NCBI RefSeq assembly: GCF_003971195.1
Contig: NZ_CP034593.1
Span: 2,418,001-2,482,000, forward strand
Direction: 5' to 3'
DNA length: 64,000 nucleotides
Source of the DNA: Flaviflexus ciconiae
GTDB lineage: Bacteria > Actinomycetota > Actinomycetes > Actinomycetales > Actinomycetaceae
Below, in pieces: positions 1 through 9,594 of the stretch (the first letter of the stretch is position 1; the number at the start of each line of letters is the position of its first letter). The translations under genes and the position numbers were made by a program. The notes beneath the pieces are model-generated. The model saw nothing but the letters and a program-made list of their open reading frames with translations, made no database searches and was not told the DNA's origin.

Positions 1-2
1 GA

Positions 3-167
3 GGTCAGATCATTGACCGGATTTGGGGCCCGAACTACATTGGCGACACAAAGACCCTCGACGTGCACGTGAAGCGCGTGCGTTCAAAAATTGAACTGGA
101 TCCTTCGAAGCCCCAGATGCTGAAGACCGTTCGTGGCCTCGGCTACAAGCTGGAAGCCACCGAATAA
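3..167 (+). CDS. Response regulator, C-terminal DNA-binding domain (RegX3-like), 5' end outside window
   Basis: Only the last 54 residues are present. They form the end of an OmpR/PhoB winged-helix domain: the recognition helix (TLDVHVKRVRSKIE) and the terminal wing (TVRGLGYKLE). This wording is very close to actinobacterial RegX3, the regulator partnered with SenX3 in phosphate-starvation control, and RegX3 commonly lies near carD and the isp genes, as here. The receiver domain and the kinase lie upstream of the window. Identity as an OmpR-family regulator is secure; the RegX3 assignment rests on the wing sequence and context. Confidence 0.85.
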   Translation, partial: GQIIDRIWGPNYIGDTKTLDVHVKRVRSKIELDPSKPQMLKTVRGLGYKLEATE

Positions 168-181
168 GACGAAATAACAAG

Positions 182-221
182 CCGGGTGGGCGGGGAGTAT
201 TCGTGCTCCTGGCCCACCCGG
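182..221 (+). terminator. Terminator after the response regulator
   Basis: A perfect 10-bp GC-rich stem (182-191 pairing with 212-221) starts 15 bases after the stop codon and is followed by a short T-containing stretch. It fits a Rho-independent terminator for the response regulator transcript. Confidence 0.7.
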
Positions 222-377
222 TTCATGTTTGACGAGGGAATGCTTGCTCGCGGGATGTGGTCGAGCAACAGATTGCTTACGCGTTGCTTCGCCACCGCGT
301 GGTGACGGCGAATGCGCGCGGGAATACGCCCGCACGACGGAGGTACTCCTTATGACCGACGTTTGTGGAACGTGGAA

Positions 378-398
378 GGCCCCGTCAGTGACGGGGCC
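378..398 (-). terminator. Hairpin downstream of the 423-896 lipoprotein gene
   Basis: An 8-bp GC stem (378-385 with 391-398) and a 5-base loop lie just beyond the 3' end of the minus-strand lipoprotein gene. There is no strong T tract, so it is a probable rather than certain terminator. Confidence 0.5.
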
Positions 399-422
399 GA
401 CCGAAGAAGAGTGTCAGTGTGG

Positions 423-896
423 CTAGTCGCACTGCGCGTCAGGGAAAGCGTCCTCATATCCCGATGCACATGCCGTGATCACGGGGATCGTGGCGGGGGC
501 TTCTGCACCACCGGCAGTGACAATGGCGTCGACGTTGTAGCCCGGCTGGAAGTCGCCTTCGATCAGGATGAGCTCATCGTTCTCCGCGAGTTCAGCGGTG
601 CTGAAGTTCAGGTGGGAGCTAGCTTCGACGTCGAAAGACTCGGTGATGTCACCGCCCGAGATCTCTGCGGTGACGGCCTCCTCGGAGCGGTTGTTGACGA
701 GGCCGTAGAGAACGCCTTCGCCGTTGCCGTCCGAAATAATCATGAGGTTCTCGAACACCACGTCGGAATCAAGGTGGACGCGGATGCCATCAGACGGTGC
801 GTACGGCTTCTGAGTGATCGCCTCGGTTGTCATCGAGCATGCTGCCGTTGTGAGTAGCACGAGAGCGCCGGCGGCGGTAAGACGCTTAAGATTCAC
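423..896 (-). CDS. Small secreted lipoprotein of unknown function
   Basis: A 157-residue protein with a type II signal peptide: basic MNLKR start, hydrophobic core, and a lipobox ending in AAC with the lipidated Cys at residue 20. The mature part is acidic and looks like a single beta-rich domain; two Cys near the end (in ITACASGYE and the terminal AQCD) could form a disulfide outside the cell. It sits alone between the response regulator and carD and is transcribed away from carD. Small lipoproteins like this are common in actinobacteria; I do not recognise a named family. Function unknown. Confidence 0.8.
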   Translation of the reverse strand: MNLKRLTAAGALVLLTTAACSMTTEAITQKPYAPSDGIRVHLDSDVVFENLMIISDGNGEGVLYGLVNNRSEEAVTAEISGGDITESFDVEASSHLNFSTAELAENDELILIEGDFQPGYNVDAIVTAGGAEAPATIPVITACASGYEDAFPDAQCD

Positions 897-999
897 ATGA
901 CCTCCTATGTCAGTTCCCCAGAATAGCGTACCGTGCGCGCTCTGATTGGCGAATAGTAGACGAATACTCGGATCCTGTGAGCCGGATTGTGCGTGATGC

Positions 1000-1005
1000 T
1001 AGAAT
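1000..1005 (+). promoter_or_regulatory. Candidate -10 element for carD
   Basis: TAGAAT lies 42 bases upstream of the chosen carD start, with a weak TGTGAG -35 candidate 18 bp before it. It is the best sigma-70-like match in the lipoprotein/carD divergent gap. Confidence 0.4.
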
Positions 1006-1046
1006 AGATTTCTAGTTGGGCTCATTCCGTGAAAGGCTTTCTATTT

Positions 1047-1526
1047 ATGTCGCTTAAGATCGGCGAGACTGTTGTCTACCCGCACCATGGGGCTGCTTAC
1101 ATTGAAGACATCGAGACCAAGGTCATCGATGGCGAAGAACTGAAGTACCTTACGTTGCGCGTGATCCAGGGAGATCTCGTCATCCAGGTTCCCGCCGCCA
1201 GCATCGAAGACGTTGGCGTTCGTGACGTCTCGAACGAGGCAAAGCTCGAGCAGGTCTTTGAGGTCCTGCGCGAGGAAATGACAGAGGAGCCGTCGAACTG
1301 GTCCCGTCGCTTTAAGGCGAACGGTGAAAAGCTCACGAGCGGGGACGTCATCAAGGTCGCCGAAGTTGTTCGTGACCTGACGCGCCGTGACGAGGACCGT
1401 CACCTCTCGGCAGGTGAAAAGCGAATGCTGACCCAGGCCCGCCAGATCCTCGGATCCGAGGTCGCCCTGGCAAAGGACATCAACGAGGAAGAAGCATCTG
1501 ACCTCCTCGACGAAATCCTCGGCTGA
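1047..1526 (+). CDS. carD: CarD-family RNA polymerase-binding transcription regulator
   Basis: 159 residues. CarD binds the RNA polymerase beta subunit and stabilises open promoter complexes, especially at rRNA promoters; it is essential in mycobacteria. The N-terminal Tudor-like RNAP-interaction domain ([13 protein letters not shown], about residues 4-65) is followed by a helical DNA-binding domain containing Trp85 in EPSNWSRR, matching the conserved Trp that wedges at the upstream edge of the bubble. I chose the ATG at 1047 because GAAAGG lies 10 bases upstream; a GTG 18 bases earlier would add MKGFLF. The next gene, ispD, starts one base after the stop, so carD-ispD-ispF is one operon, a classic actinobacterial order. 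Confidence 0.95.
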   Translation: MSLKIGETVVYPHHGAAYIEDIETKVIDGEELKYLTLRVIQGDLVIQVPAASIEDVGVRDVSNEAKLEQVFEVLREEMTEEPSNWSRRFKANGEKLTSGDVIKVAEVVRDLTRRDEDRHLSAGEKRMLTQARQILGSEVALAKDINEEEASDLLDEILG

Positions 1527-1527
1527 C

Positions 1528-2220
1528 ATGACCACCGCCGTTGTTGTGACGGCCGCCGGCATGGGGACCCGACTCGGGTTCAACATGCCCAAAGCACTCG
1601 TGCCTTTGCACGGGCGCACACTCATTGAGCGGGCTTTGGATGGTGTCATCGCCTCCGGCATTGCCGACCAAATCGTCGTGACGATCCCGCCGGGTACGGA
1701 GGATGTGTTCTCCGGCCTGGTCGGAAACGACATTGATATCGTCCCCGGAGGGGACACCCGCCAGCAGTCCGTCAAAAACGGCATTGACCAAACGGGCACT
1801 GCCGACATCATTCTCGTTCATGACGCGGCACGTTGCCTAACCCCACCTCCCGTGATCGTCCGCGTGCGAGACGCTATTGCCGCAGGGCAGGCTGGGGCCG
1901 TTCCGGGGCTTCCCGTGACCGACACGGTTAAAGTGGTGCGCCCCGAACCTCCGTACGAGCCCGTTATCGACACGCTTGAGCGGAGTGTTCTCCGCGGGGT
2001 GCAAACCCCGCAGGGCTTCAACGGCGAGATTCTCCGCGAGGCCCACGAGATCGTGTGGCCAGGCGTTGATGGCGCGCCGGACGATGCGAGTCTTGTCGAA
2101 TACCTGGGCCACGATGTTGTCATTGTTGAGGGAAGCCCCCTGGCCATGAAAATTACGACCGTGCTTGACCTTAAGCTCGCTGAGCTCCTCCTGAGGGAAG
2201 AGACAAAGGAAGAAGTATGA
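1528..2220 (+). CDS. ispD: 2-C-methyl-D-erythritol 4-phosphate cytidylyltransferase
   Basis: 230 residues, normal for the family. IspD joins CTP to MEP to give CDP-methylerythritol, the third step of the MEP route to isoprenoid precursors, in the cytoplasm. Visible are the N-terminal nucleotide-binding loop (AAGMGTRLG with Lys22 in MPKA), the VHDAAR motif at residues 97-102, a typical GVQTPQGF segment, and the C-terminal MKITTVLDL. It starts one base after carD and its end overlaps ispF by four bases, so the two MEP enzymes are translationally coupled, as in many bacteria. Confidence 0.95.
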   Translation: MTTAVVVTAAGMGTRLGFNMPKALVPLHGRTLIERALDGVIASGIADQIVVTIPPGTEDVFSGLVGNDIDIVPGGDTRQQSVKNGIDQTGTADIILVHDAARCLTPPPVIVRVRDAIAAGQAGAVPGLPVTDTVKVVRPEPPYEPVIDTLERSVLRGVQTPQGFNGEILREAHEIVWPGVDGAPDDASLVEYLGHDVVIVEGSPLAMKITTVLDLKLAELLLREETKEEV

Positions 2221-2681
2221 GGGCAGCCACCGCGATTGACGTACACGCGTTCTCTCGGCAGCCGCGTCCCCTCATGCTTGCATGCCTTGAGTTTTCCGAC
2301 ACCGGGGGCCTGGCCGGACACAGCGACGCCGACGTTGCCGCGCACGCGGCTGCCGATGCTCTCCTCATTGCCTCCGGAATCGGGGAACTCGGGACGGTCT
2401 TCGGAACCGACAGGGAGGAATGGGCGGGGGCCTCGGGCTCTGTCCTCCTGGGGGAAGCAGTCCGCCTGGTCAGTGAAGCAGGTTGGCAGATCGAGAACAT
2501 CTCGATCCAAATCATTGGCCAAAAACCCCGTTTTGCTCCGCGCCGGCTTGAGGCGCAAGAAACCATGTCGAGCATCGTCGGAGCACCCGTACTTCTTTCC
2601 GCAACAACGACGGACCACCTGGGGGCACTGGGACGCGTTGAGGGTATCGCTGCCCTGGCGACGGCTCTTCTAACCGACTGA
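2217..2681 (+). CDS. ispF: 2-C-methyl-D-erythritol 2,4-cyclodiphosphate synthase
   Basis: 154 residues. IspF cyclises CDP-ME 2-phosphate to MEcPP, the fifth MEP pathway step; it works as a homotrimer with a zinc site. Asp8 and His10 (DVH) and His43 match the metal ligands, [10 protein letters not shown] is the family signature, and TTTD near the C-terminus is the substrate loop. The N-terminus is divergent: the usual Gly-rich residues before DVH are replaced (RAATAIDVH), and [12 protein letters not shown] differs from the common TDGLGFTGRGEG. The family assignment is nevertheless clear. It overlaps ispD by ATGA. Confidence 0.92.
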   Translation: MRAATAIDVHAFSRQPRPLMLACLEFSDTGGLAGHSDADVAAHAAADALLIASGIGELGTVFGTDREEWAGASGSVLLGEAVRLVSEAGWQIENISIQIIGQKPRFAPRRLEAQETMSSIVGAPVLLSATTTDHLGALGRVEGIAALATALLTD

Positions 2682-2835
2682 GTACGTGAGATAGTCAGCT
2701 AGTTTGCTGGTGCCATCAAGAACGCCAGCCACGGCGCCCCAAGCATGCCAATAGGTCGGTGACGAAGTTCGCCAACGAGCGGCCGTGAACGGCGGCACGA
2801 GGACCACGGTGTGCGCCGCTGTCCCAGAAAACTTA

Positions 2836-2871
2836 GTGGGCGCGGCGCGGAACTCACCGCATCGCGCCCAC
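2836..2871. terminator. Hairpin between ispF and the MFS transporter
   Basis: A perfect 9-bp GC stem (2836-2844 with 2863-2871) lies in the gap between two convergent genes. A weaker 7-bp repeat follows at about 2872-2908. Both lack clear T tracts, so termination is plausible but not proven. Confidence 0.45.
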
Positions 2872-2920
2872 ACCTTGGTTAAACTCAGCCTTTCGGCGGG
2901 CAGCCAAGGTTGAGCGCTTA

Positions 2921-4251
2921 CTATTCCTCGAAGGCGGCCACGTTGTCGCGATTCTTACGCTCGGGCTTGATCAGGAAGAACGTAAGGAAGCCGGCGAGGA
3001 GGACGACGACGATGCCGAGGATGCCAAAGTAGGCGGCTTCGTCCTTCGTGATGTCGAGAGCGGTAGCTCCGATGGTGATTGCCATGGAGTAGAGGAAGGG
3101 CGAAAGGAACGAGACGGCACGGCCCGTCGTTGCATAGAGGCCAAAGATCTCGCTTTCCTCACCGGCGGGGATGATCCGGGCTAGGTAGGTACGGGAACTC
3201 GACTGCGTGGGACCAACGAAGACGCAAAGGAGAAGTCCGCAGATCCAGAAGACGATTGTTCCGGCGTCGTGGAGGAAGAAAATGAGGAGCCCGAGAGTCA
3301 CCATTGACGTGAGAGAGAACAGGATGACGGGGCGGGAGCCGAAATAATCGTCCGCATAGCCAAAGGTAATGGTAGCGATGCCGGCGACGAGGTTTGCGGC
3401 GATACCGAAGACGAGGACCTCGCCATCGGAGAAACCGAAAGCCTTAGCAGCGATCACGCCACCGAAGCTGAACACACCTGCGAGACCATCGCGGTACAGG
3501 GCGGAGGAACCAAGGAAGTAGACGAGCGAACGATCCTTGCGCCACAGGCGGGCAATCGAAGCAAACAGCAATTTGTAGGAGCCGATGATTCCCACCTTCT
3601 CCGTCGTCTTCGGCACCGTATCGGAAGCGGTCCGCATAAGAGGGAAGGAGAAGATAAGGGTCCAGATGGCACAGAGGACCATGGACACGCGGATCTTCAT
3701 CCCATCATCGGATGTCACCCCGAACCAGCCGACTTCGGGCCGATGATACCCAAGTAGAGGATTAGCATCAGTACGATTCCACCGACGTACCCCAGTCCCC
3801 AACCGATCCCCGAGATCTTGCCGCGGTTCTGCGGAGTGGAGATATCGGTCAGCATGGCGTTGTAGACGACCGATCCGGTGTCGAACGCAATATTGCCGAT
3901 CGCAAGCAGAAGCAGACCCAGCCAGAGATAAGACTCCTCCGGGCGCACCAAGGCGAGCCCGGCCGTCGCCAGAATGGTGATCGTGGTGGTGAGAGTAATA
4001 AGGCTACGGCGTTTGCCGGAGCGGTCAACGGACTGACCCATCACGGGGGCGATGATGGCGACAATGATGCCGGCCGCTGTCATCGTGTAACCAAAGTTCG
4101 TGTTGGCGTCGGGGCCAAAGAAGTCGCTGTTGACGATGTAGACCGAGAAGACGAAGGTGGTGACGACCGCGTTGAAAGCTGCCGAAGCCCAGTCCCAGAG
4201 GGCCCATGCCGTAACCTTGCCGCGCGTCGTTCCGCTTGACGAAATGCTCAT
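2921..4251 (-). CDS. MFS transporter, UMF1/Atg22-like, interrupted by one-base frameshift
   Basis: Two overlapping frames together encode a single 12-segment permease of about 443 residues. The N-terminal half (4251 down to about 3740) begins MSISSSGTTRGKVTAWALWDWASAAFN, and its WALWDWA...FN pattern is typical of the UMF1 family; the half contains the QSVDRSGKRR loop. The C-terminal half resumes in another frame with six more membrane segments. Adding one G to the GGG run at 3737-3739 restores a continuous IGPEVGWFGV reading and an intact gene. Substrate unknown; relatives range from vacuolar amino-acid exporters to uncharacterised bacterial permeases. The gene stands alone, divergent from cysS. 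See the finding on homopolymer undercalls. Confidence 0.8.
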
Positions 4252-4340
4252 TCCTGCACCGTAGCGCCTGAAGGTTGCCAGAAAGTAATGAATGGCGAAA
4301 ATCCCGTCCCCGAGTCGTGTGGATCCCGAGGTTATCCGGG

Positions 4341-4346
4341 TAACCT
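4341..4346 (+). promoter_or_regulatory. -10 element placing cysS as leaderless
   Basis: TAACCT ends six bases before the GTG start codon of cysS, so transcription would begin at or next to the start codon. No correctly spaced Shine-Dalgarno is present; the AGAGG run abuts the GTG too closely. Confidence 0.45.
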
Positions 4347-4352
4347 AGAGGT

Positions 4353-5779
4353 GTGACTCTGGAAATACATGACTCAGCGACAAAGACTCAGCAGGTGTTC
4401 GAACCCCGCACCCCGGGCAAGGTCGGAATCTACCTGTGCGGAGCCACCGTTCAAGGAGCCCCCCACATTGGGCACCTGCGGTCGGCCCTCGCCTTCGACG
4501 TGCTGGCACGCTGGCTCATCAGGTCCGGGTACGAGGTAACAACGGTCCGTAACGTCACCGACATTGACGACAAAATCCTCGCAAAGTCAGCGGAGGCAGG
4601 CTGGGAGTGGTGGGCCTGGGCCTACCGTTTCGAACAGGAATTTGCCGACGCGTATCGTGCACTGGGAGTTCTGCCTCCCACATACGAGCCGAGGGCAACC
4701 GGCCACATCACCGACATGATCGACCTTATCCGCCAGATCATCGAGGCGGGCCATGCCTACGTAGGAGATCCCGGGAACGTCTACTTCGACGTGGGATCCC
4801 TCCCGGACTACGGTTCGCTGACCCGTCAGAGCCTGCGGAACATGACCGTGGACGAAGACGAGGTCGAGGCCGACAAGAGGAACCCGCACGACTTTGCCCT
4901 GTGGAAGGCACCGAAGGAAGGCGAACCAGAAACGGCCGCATGGGATAGCCCCTGGGGTCGGGGCAGGCCCGGATGGCACATCGAATGCTCCGCCATGGCA
5001 GGCCGCTACCTCGGTGACGACTTCGATATTCACGGGGCGGAATCGACCTGCGTTTCCCTCACCACGAAAACGAGCAGGCACAGTCGCACGCCGCTGGACG
5101 TGGATTTGCGAAGTACTGGATGCACAACGCCTGGGTGACGGTAGACGGCGAGAAGATGAGCAAGTCGCTCGGCAACTCCCTCATCGTCTCCGAGATTCTT
5201 AAACAGGTCTCCGCCCCGATCCTTCGCTTCGCGCTCACAACGGTGCACTACCGGTCCACCGTTGCCTACTCGCCATCCACGCTCTCGGAAGCCACAACCA
5301 ACTGGGAGCGACTCTCGGGATTCCTCGCCCGGGCCGCCGAAACCGTTGGCGAGGCCGACGCTGACCGAGTTGCCTCCCTGACCGCAGAGCATATGCCCAA
5401 GGAATTCCGGGAGGCCATGGACGACGATCTCAACGTCTCCGCAGCCATGGCAGTCATCCACGACCACGTGACAAAAGCAAACGTGGCACTCGGCGCCCGC
5501 GACGATGTTGCGGTAGCCGAAGCCCAAATCATTATCCGCGCCATGCTGGACGTCCTCGGGCTCGACCCCAGGTCCCCGCAGTGGCTCCAGTCCGGCTCCA
5601 GCTCGCACGATGAGGCGCTCGCGGTCCTCGTCCAGGAGGTCCTCGACCAGCGCGCCAAGGCGCGTGCCGACAAGGATTGGACAATGGCAGACAGGCTTCG
5701 CGATACGCTCGCAGAGGCCGGCATTACCGTAGAAGACGGCGCGGACGGCGTCCGCTGGCACGTCAAGGAGAATTCATGA
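4353..5779 (+). CDS. cysS: Cysteinyl-tRNA synthetase, interrupted by one-base frameshift
   Basis: Class I synthetase that charges tRNA-Cys, essential and cytoplasmic; corrected length about 475 residues, normal for the family. The first frame holds the zinc ligand Cys29 in LCGATV, the PHIGH (HIGH) motif at residues 37-41, and HIEC. Reading then fails at GDDFDIHG; adding one G to the GGGG at 5034-5037 gives [20 protein letters not shown] and joins the second frame, which carries [11 protein letters not shown] (KMSKS) and the anticodon-binding end. A break in an essential gene at a homopolymer is most simply a sequencing error. The GTG start appears leaderless. The stop overlaps the rlmB start (ATGA); cysS-rlmB is a common actinobacterial pair. 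Confidence 0.9.
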
Positions 5780-6750
5780 GCAACCACAGGCCCGCCAACA
5801 AGAAGGGCCCGAAGGTCGGCTCCGGAGGAGTGCGCCGTCGGCGACTCGAAGGACGCGGCCCCACGCCGAAGGCGGAGGACCGCGAATACCACGTCGCCCA
5901 CGCCAAAAAAAAGGCACGGGAGGCCGAAGAGAAACGACAGGAAGCAATCAAGCTTGCTCGCGCCGGAGGTAAGCTCCCGGCCTACCTCAAGCTTGAGGCT
6001 GGCCATGAACTGATCTCGGGGCGCAACCCCGTCCTCGAAGCTGTTCGTGCCGGAGTGCCTCTGACCCGCGTTTTCGTGGTTCCCGGCGGCACCGTTGACG
6101 AACGCATGGAGGAGGCGGCGCGGACCGCGGCCGGCCGGGGGGCGCCCGTTGTTGAGGTGAGCCGCGGACACCTGGACACGATGACGGAGAAGGCCGCCCA
6201 TCAGGGTATCGCCATTGAAGTCCCGCCCTATGACTACACGGATATCGATACCGTCGTCTCCGACATTGCGGAAGCCGACAAGACCGGTCTCATTCTCGCT
6301 CTTGATTCGATTACCGACCCGCACAACCTCGGTGCGGTGCTCCGCTCGGCATCGGCCTTCAACGCCGATGCCGTTCTCATCACCGAGAGACGCTCCGCCG
6401 GGGTTAACGGAACGGTGTGGAAGGTGTCGGCAGGTGCGGCCGCCCGCGTGCCCGTCGCACGGGAAACAAACCTGGTTCGCACCCTCGATCATTTGAAGTC
6501 GAACGGCTACTTCGTTGTGGGGCTCGCCGGCGAGGGCGATGTCATGCTCGATGACCTTGAGCTTGCCGATATGCCACTCGTTCTTGTTACCGGATCCGAA
6601 GGGAAGGGTCTATCCCGTCTCGTTCGGGAAACGTGTGACCAGGTCTGTTCCATCCCGATCTCGGGTGAAATGGAGTCGTTGAACGCAGCGGTGGCTACGG
6701 GTATTGCCCTCTACGAAGTGGATAGGCGAAGGAGGAAGGCAACAGCATGA
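5776..6750 (+). CDS. rlmB: 23S rRNA 2'-O-methyltransferase, RlmB/TrmH family
   Basis: 324 residues of SPOUT methyltransferase with an N-terminal extension of about 70 basic, Arg/Lys-rich residues typical of actinobacterial members. The substrate-binding domain begins at about HELISGRNPV. The knot motifs are all present: DPHNLGAVLRSA (motif 1 Asn and Arg), LVTGSEGKGLSRLV (motif 2) and IPISGEMESLNAAVA (motif 3). The family uses SAM to methylate ribose in 23S rRNA (G2251 in E. coli RlmB); TrmH-type relatives act on tRNA, so the exact target is inferred. The start at 5776 overlaps the cysS stop and has GGAG seven bases upstream; it overlaps the next gene too. Confidence 0.92.
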   Translation: MSNHRPANKKGPKVGSGGVRRRRLEGRGPTPKAEDREYHVAHAKKKAREAEEKRQEAIKLARAGGKLPAYLKLEAGHELISGRNPVLEAVRAGVPLTRVFVVPGGTVDERMEEAARTAAGRGAPVVEVSRGHLDTMTEKAAHQGIAIEVPPYDYTDIDTVVSDIAEADKTGLILALDSITDPHNLGAVLRSASAFNADAVLITERRSAGVNGTVWKVSAGAAARVPVARETNLVRTLDHLKSNGYFVVGLAGEGDVMLDDLELADMPLVLVTGSEGKGLSRLVRETCDQVCSIPISGEMESLNAAVATGIALYEVDRRRRKATA

Positions 6751-8153
6751 CCATGTGGCGCCCCGTCAGCGGGGATATCTACGGCCTCGACCCGATTCTC
6801 TTCAACGAAGAGGCGTTCCAGGAATTTTTCGCCAAGGAACGGGTGCTGGCGCGAGGTAAGAACATCGAAAACGGCCACTATGAGATTGAGCTTGCCGTAA
6901 CGGGACGACGCAGGCGCGTCGCCGTTCTTGACGACGAAGGCTACGTCATTCCAGGCATGCCACTGTCGGAGCTCGTCGATACGATGGATGCGACGCTCCG
7001 CAAGGTCCAGATCGTCATCGATGGCGAGGTCCGCTACGGCGATATCGACCTCGGATCCCTCCCCGCCGATCTGGCTGAGGATGTTGCCTTCTTCCAAGAG
7101 GGAGATGATGGACTGACCGGGGTCGCGCAGACACCTGAAGAAGCTACGTCGGAGACGGCGGACGCGGAGGAAGATGAAGAGCTACCGGATGCTCCGTTGC
7201 TCATGCTGACCGACATTGTTCTCGCGGAGATTCCCGCGCTTGCAGCGGTCTCCAAGGTGACGATGGCAGCGATTCCGCACGGCACAATCAACGCGATAGT
7301 GGGGGAGAAAGCCGTTGACCCGAAGCGGCTGATCCTGCCGAAGCCGGTCTTCCACCTGACTCTCCGCACCCAGGGTGAAGGCGCCCCCGTCCTGACGGTC
7401 ACGCTCGACAACCAGCGCACCCAGAGCTGGACCTGGGACGGTCAGCTCCCCATCCTCGACTGGATGAACGAATATGACGGGGCACGCGAATTTGCCGACG
7501 AACACCTGGGCGCCGGTGCACTCGCCAGACGATGCGTCCTCGAGATCGAAGATGGCTCAGCCATGGAAGTGCGGGATGCTCTCCTGTCGAACAAGAAGCT
7601 TGGCCCGGCCTTCTTCGTTCAGGCCATGGGCTTGCGCCCCGAGATCCTCGATGTTCTCGACGGTCGAATGAAGGTGAATGAGCTGCAGGACGCGGAAGTG
7701 TTCGAGCAGGCCACGTTTGCGAAGGCCCTGCGGGAAGCGCTTGCCCTTGAAATCTCGGGCCACGGTGTTGCCAAGCCCAAGCTGTGGGCAACCTACCGGA
7801 AGGTCTTCCTCGACAACCCGGGGCTCCTCAACGCCGCCGCCTCCATCCAAGCAGCCCTCGGCGGGTCCATCTTCGTTGGTGCCCTCCAAGCGAAGGGCCG
7901 GAAGGCACGCTGGGGTGCTGGCGCCGGAGCTCTCCTCATGGTGAATGCGGTCTCCCGAATTCTCACCACCCAGTTCATTCAGGAATCGCTCGAGCAGAGT
8001 GAGGCCGTCCAGAAGCTAGCCGCGGCTGCCGCCGAGGAAGCGAGGACCGAGGAACGCGCTCGTATCCAGCAAGAAGCCGCGAGTGCAAGTGCAGAGACTG
8101 CGCAGACCCCGGGCTCCGCAACCGCACAGACACCGGAGGATAGCGATGAGTGA
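6747..8153 (+). CDS. Conserved-looking protein of unknown function with C-terminal membrane-proximal and coiled-coil parts
   Basis: 468 residues, not recognised. Roughly: an N-terminal globular part (1-125), an acidic linker rich in Glu/Asp (about 126-150), a second domain to about 340 with LPILDWMNEYDGAREFADEH, then a hydrophobic Ala/Gly segment (about 372-410) and an Ala/Glu-rich coiled-coil tail (to 468). No catalytic signature is visible. It overlaps the rlmB stop by four bases and the next gene starts inside its end, so it is translated in the cysS-rlmB transcript and may act with the ASCH-like and LCP proteins that follow. No signal peptide, so most of the protein is probably cytoplasmic. 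Confidence 0.7.
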   Translation: MTMWRPVSGDIYGLDPILFNEEAFQEFFAKERVLARGKNIENGHYEIELAVTGRRRRVAVLDDEGYVIPGMPLSELVDTMDATLRKVQIVIDGEVRYGDIDLGSLPADLAEDVAFFQEGDDGLTGVAQTPEEATSETADAEEDEELPDAPLLMLTDIVLAEIPALAAVSKVTMAAIPHGTINAIVGEKAVDPKRLILPKPVFHLTLRTQGEGAPVLTVTLDNQRTQSWTWDGQLPILDWMNEYDGAREFADEHLGAGALARRCVLEIEDGSAMEVRDALLSNKKLGPAFFVQAMGLRPEILDVLDGRMKVNELQDAEVFEQATFAKALREALALEISGHGVAKPKLWATYRKVFLDNPGLLNAAASIQAALGGSIFVGALQAKGRKARWGAGAGALLMVNAVSRILTTQFIQESLEQSEAVQKLAAAAAEEARTEERARIQQEAASASAETAQTPGSATAQTPEDSDE

Positions 8154-8550
8154 CGACCAGATTGAAGCATTCTGGACCCGTGCAATAACGAAGGCGCGGA
8201 TCAATCAGTTCGAAGTCGTGACAGGCCCAGATCGGGACTCGGCACTCACACCGCCCGCGTGGTCACTGGACGATGAGACGGTGGAAGCGGCCCTGCGTGA
8301 CGGCAAACTTGTTTTGATGTCGGCGGCCTCCCAGCACGAGGTCCTTCCAAAAGCGTGGGGCCTATCGATCCTCCTGTGGGAAGACGAGACACCCGCGGCA
8401 CTGGTGCAGACCACCGAGGTCACGGTCCGCACCAAGGAAGAGCTCGATGCGGAAGAGACAATCGGTGACTGGGCCGCGGTTCGCGACACCATCCCTGCGG
8501 GGGCATCCGTCGTTGTCGAAGTCTTCAAGGTTCTTGCCGACAATGCGTAA
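8146..8550 (+). CDS. Small cytoplasmic protein, possible ASCH domain
   Basis: 134 residues. The opening DQIEAFWTRAITKARIN, the PPAWSLDDETVEAALRDGK stretch, and the closing GDWAAVRDTIPAG resemble the layout of ASCH domains, beta-barrel folds related to PUA and thought to bind RNA or modified nucleotides; the usual G-K-K-T-A-T signature is replaced here (GKLVLMSA), so the call is tentative. The start at 8146 follows GGAGGA by five bases and overlaps the upstream stop; the LCP gene starts inside its end. This tight coupling suggests the three proteins are made together. Confidence 0.6.
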   Translation: MSDDQIEAFWTRAITKARINQFEVVTGPDRDSALTPPAWSLDDETVEAALRDGKLVLMSAASQHEVLPKAWGLSILLWEDETPAALVQTTEVTVRTKEELDAEETIGDWAAVRDTIPAGASVVVEVFKVLADNA

Positions 8551-9493
8551 GACCAGCATTCTCGCCGTGTGCGCTCTGTTAATTGGTGCATGTGGGACGG
8601 ATGCTGAGGAAGAACCGACAACCAGGTCGTCGGCAACGTCCACCCCGATCGAGTCGGCGGGGCCGTCCGGTGATGCCACGTCGAGCAGTGCTCCGGCGCC
8701 GTCTGGGACGACAGAATCCGACGACCCGGTTGCCACGGAGGAGCCGCTGACACTTCTCGTGGTTGGACTCGATGCTGACTCGGGGTCGCAACGAGCAGAC
8801 GTCACGATGCTTGTCCGCATTGATGGCGACCGCGAGCATCTGACCGCCATGTCGATTCCGCGTGACACCTGGGTGGAGATCCCGGGCCACGGTGAAAACA
8901 AGATCAATGCCGCCTACGCGTTTGGGGAAGAAGAACTCCTGTCGCAGACGGTTAGCGACCTGTACTCCGCGGAAATTGATCACGTCATGGCTGTGGACTT
9001 TGAAGCGTTTACTGAACTGTCCAGCATCCTTGGACCCATCGAAGTGGAGACAGCCGACGGTGTTGTCACCTTGGAAGGTGAGGAAGCCTTGAGTTTTGTG
9101 CGGGAACGGAAGTCGCTTCCCGCCGGAGACTTCGACAGGGTCCGCCGCCAGCAGGCATTCCTCGCGGGGGTCTCGCAGTCCCTTCGCGAAGCCGGTCCCG
9201 CCGAACTCGCTCAGCTAGCAGAGCTCGCAGGGGAGTACATCGAGGTAGATGGACGCAGTGGGATCAGTGCACAGGCGCTACTTCTCAGCCTGCTCGATGA
9301 TGCTGCGGGAACCGAGCAGGTTTTCTTCTCCGCACCCCACGCCGGAACCGGCTGGTCCGAGGACGGTCAATCAATCGTTCTCGTCGATGCTGAGGAAACC
9401 CAGCAGATTGCAGAAGCCTACGAGTCCGATACCGTTGCGGAGTGGGTTGAAGAATCCCAGGCAGAAACGCTCGACAGCAGGCCGGTCAACTAG
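8543..9493 (+). CDS. LCP (LytR-CpsA-Psr) family lipoprotein, cell-wall glycopolymer ligase-like
   Basis: 316 residues. The type II signal peptide ends in LIGAC (Cys17), followed by a long Ser/Thr/Pro-rich spacer to about residue 70, then the LCP domain. Typical LCP segments are seen: DVTMLVRIDGDREHLTAMS, SIPRDTWVEIPGHG, KINAAYAFG and the Arg-rich FDRVRRQQAFL. LCP enzymes transfer polyprenyl-linked glycopolymers such as arabinogalactan or teichoic acids to peptidoglycan outside the membrane. Most LCP proteins are anchored by a membrane helix; a lipid anchor is less usual. Start chosen at 8543 because it opens directly on the signal peptide. Confidence 0.88.
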   Translation: MRKTSILAVCALLIGACGTDAEEEPTTRSSATSTPIESAGPSGDATSSSAPAPSGTTESDDPVATEEPLTLLVVGLDADSGSQRADVTMLVRIDGDREHLTAMSIPRDTWVEIPGHGENKINAAYAFGEEELLSQTVSDLYSAEIDHVMAVDFEAFTELSSILGPIEVETADGVVTLEGEEALSFVRERKSLPAGDFDRVRRQQAFLAGVSQSLREAGPAELAQLAELAGEYIEVDGRSGISAQALLLSLLDDAAGTEQVFFSAPHAGTGWSEDGQSIVLVDAEETQQIAEAYESDTVAEWVEESQAETLDSRPVN

Positions 9494-9594
9494 GGACGAA
9501 ACTGCTGCAGGGCGGCTTGGCTGATGCGTAGGGCGGAGTTGTAACTATTTCTGGAAGCGAATAGGCGTGACCGGAGTTGATCAGCGCTCGACGG

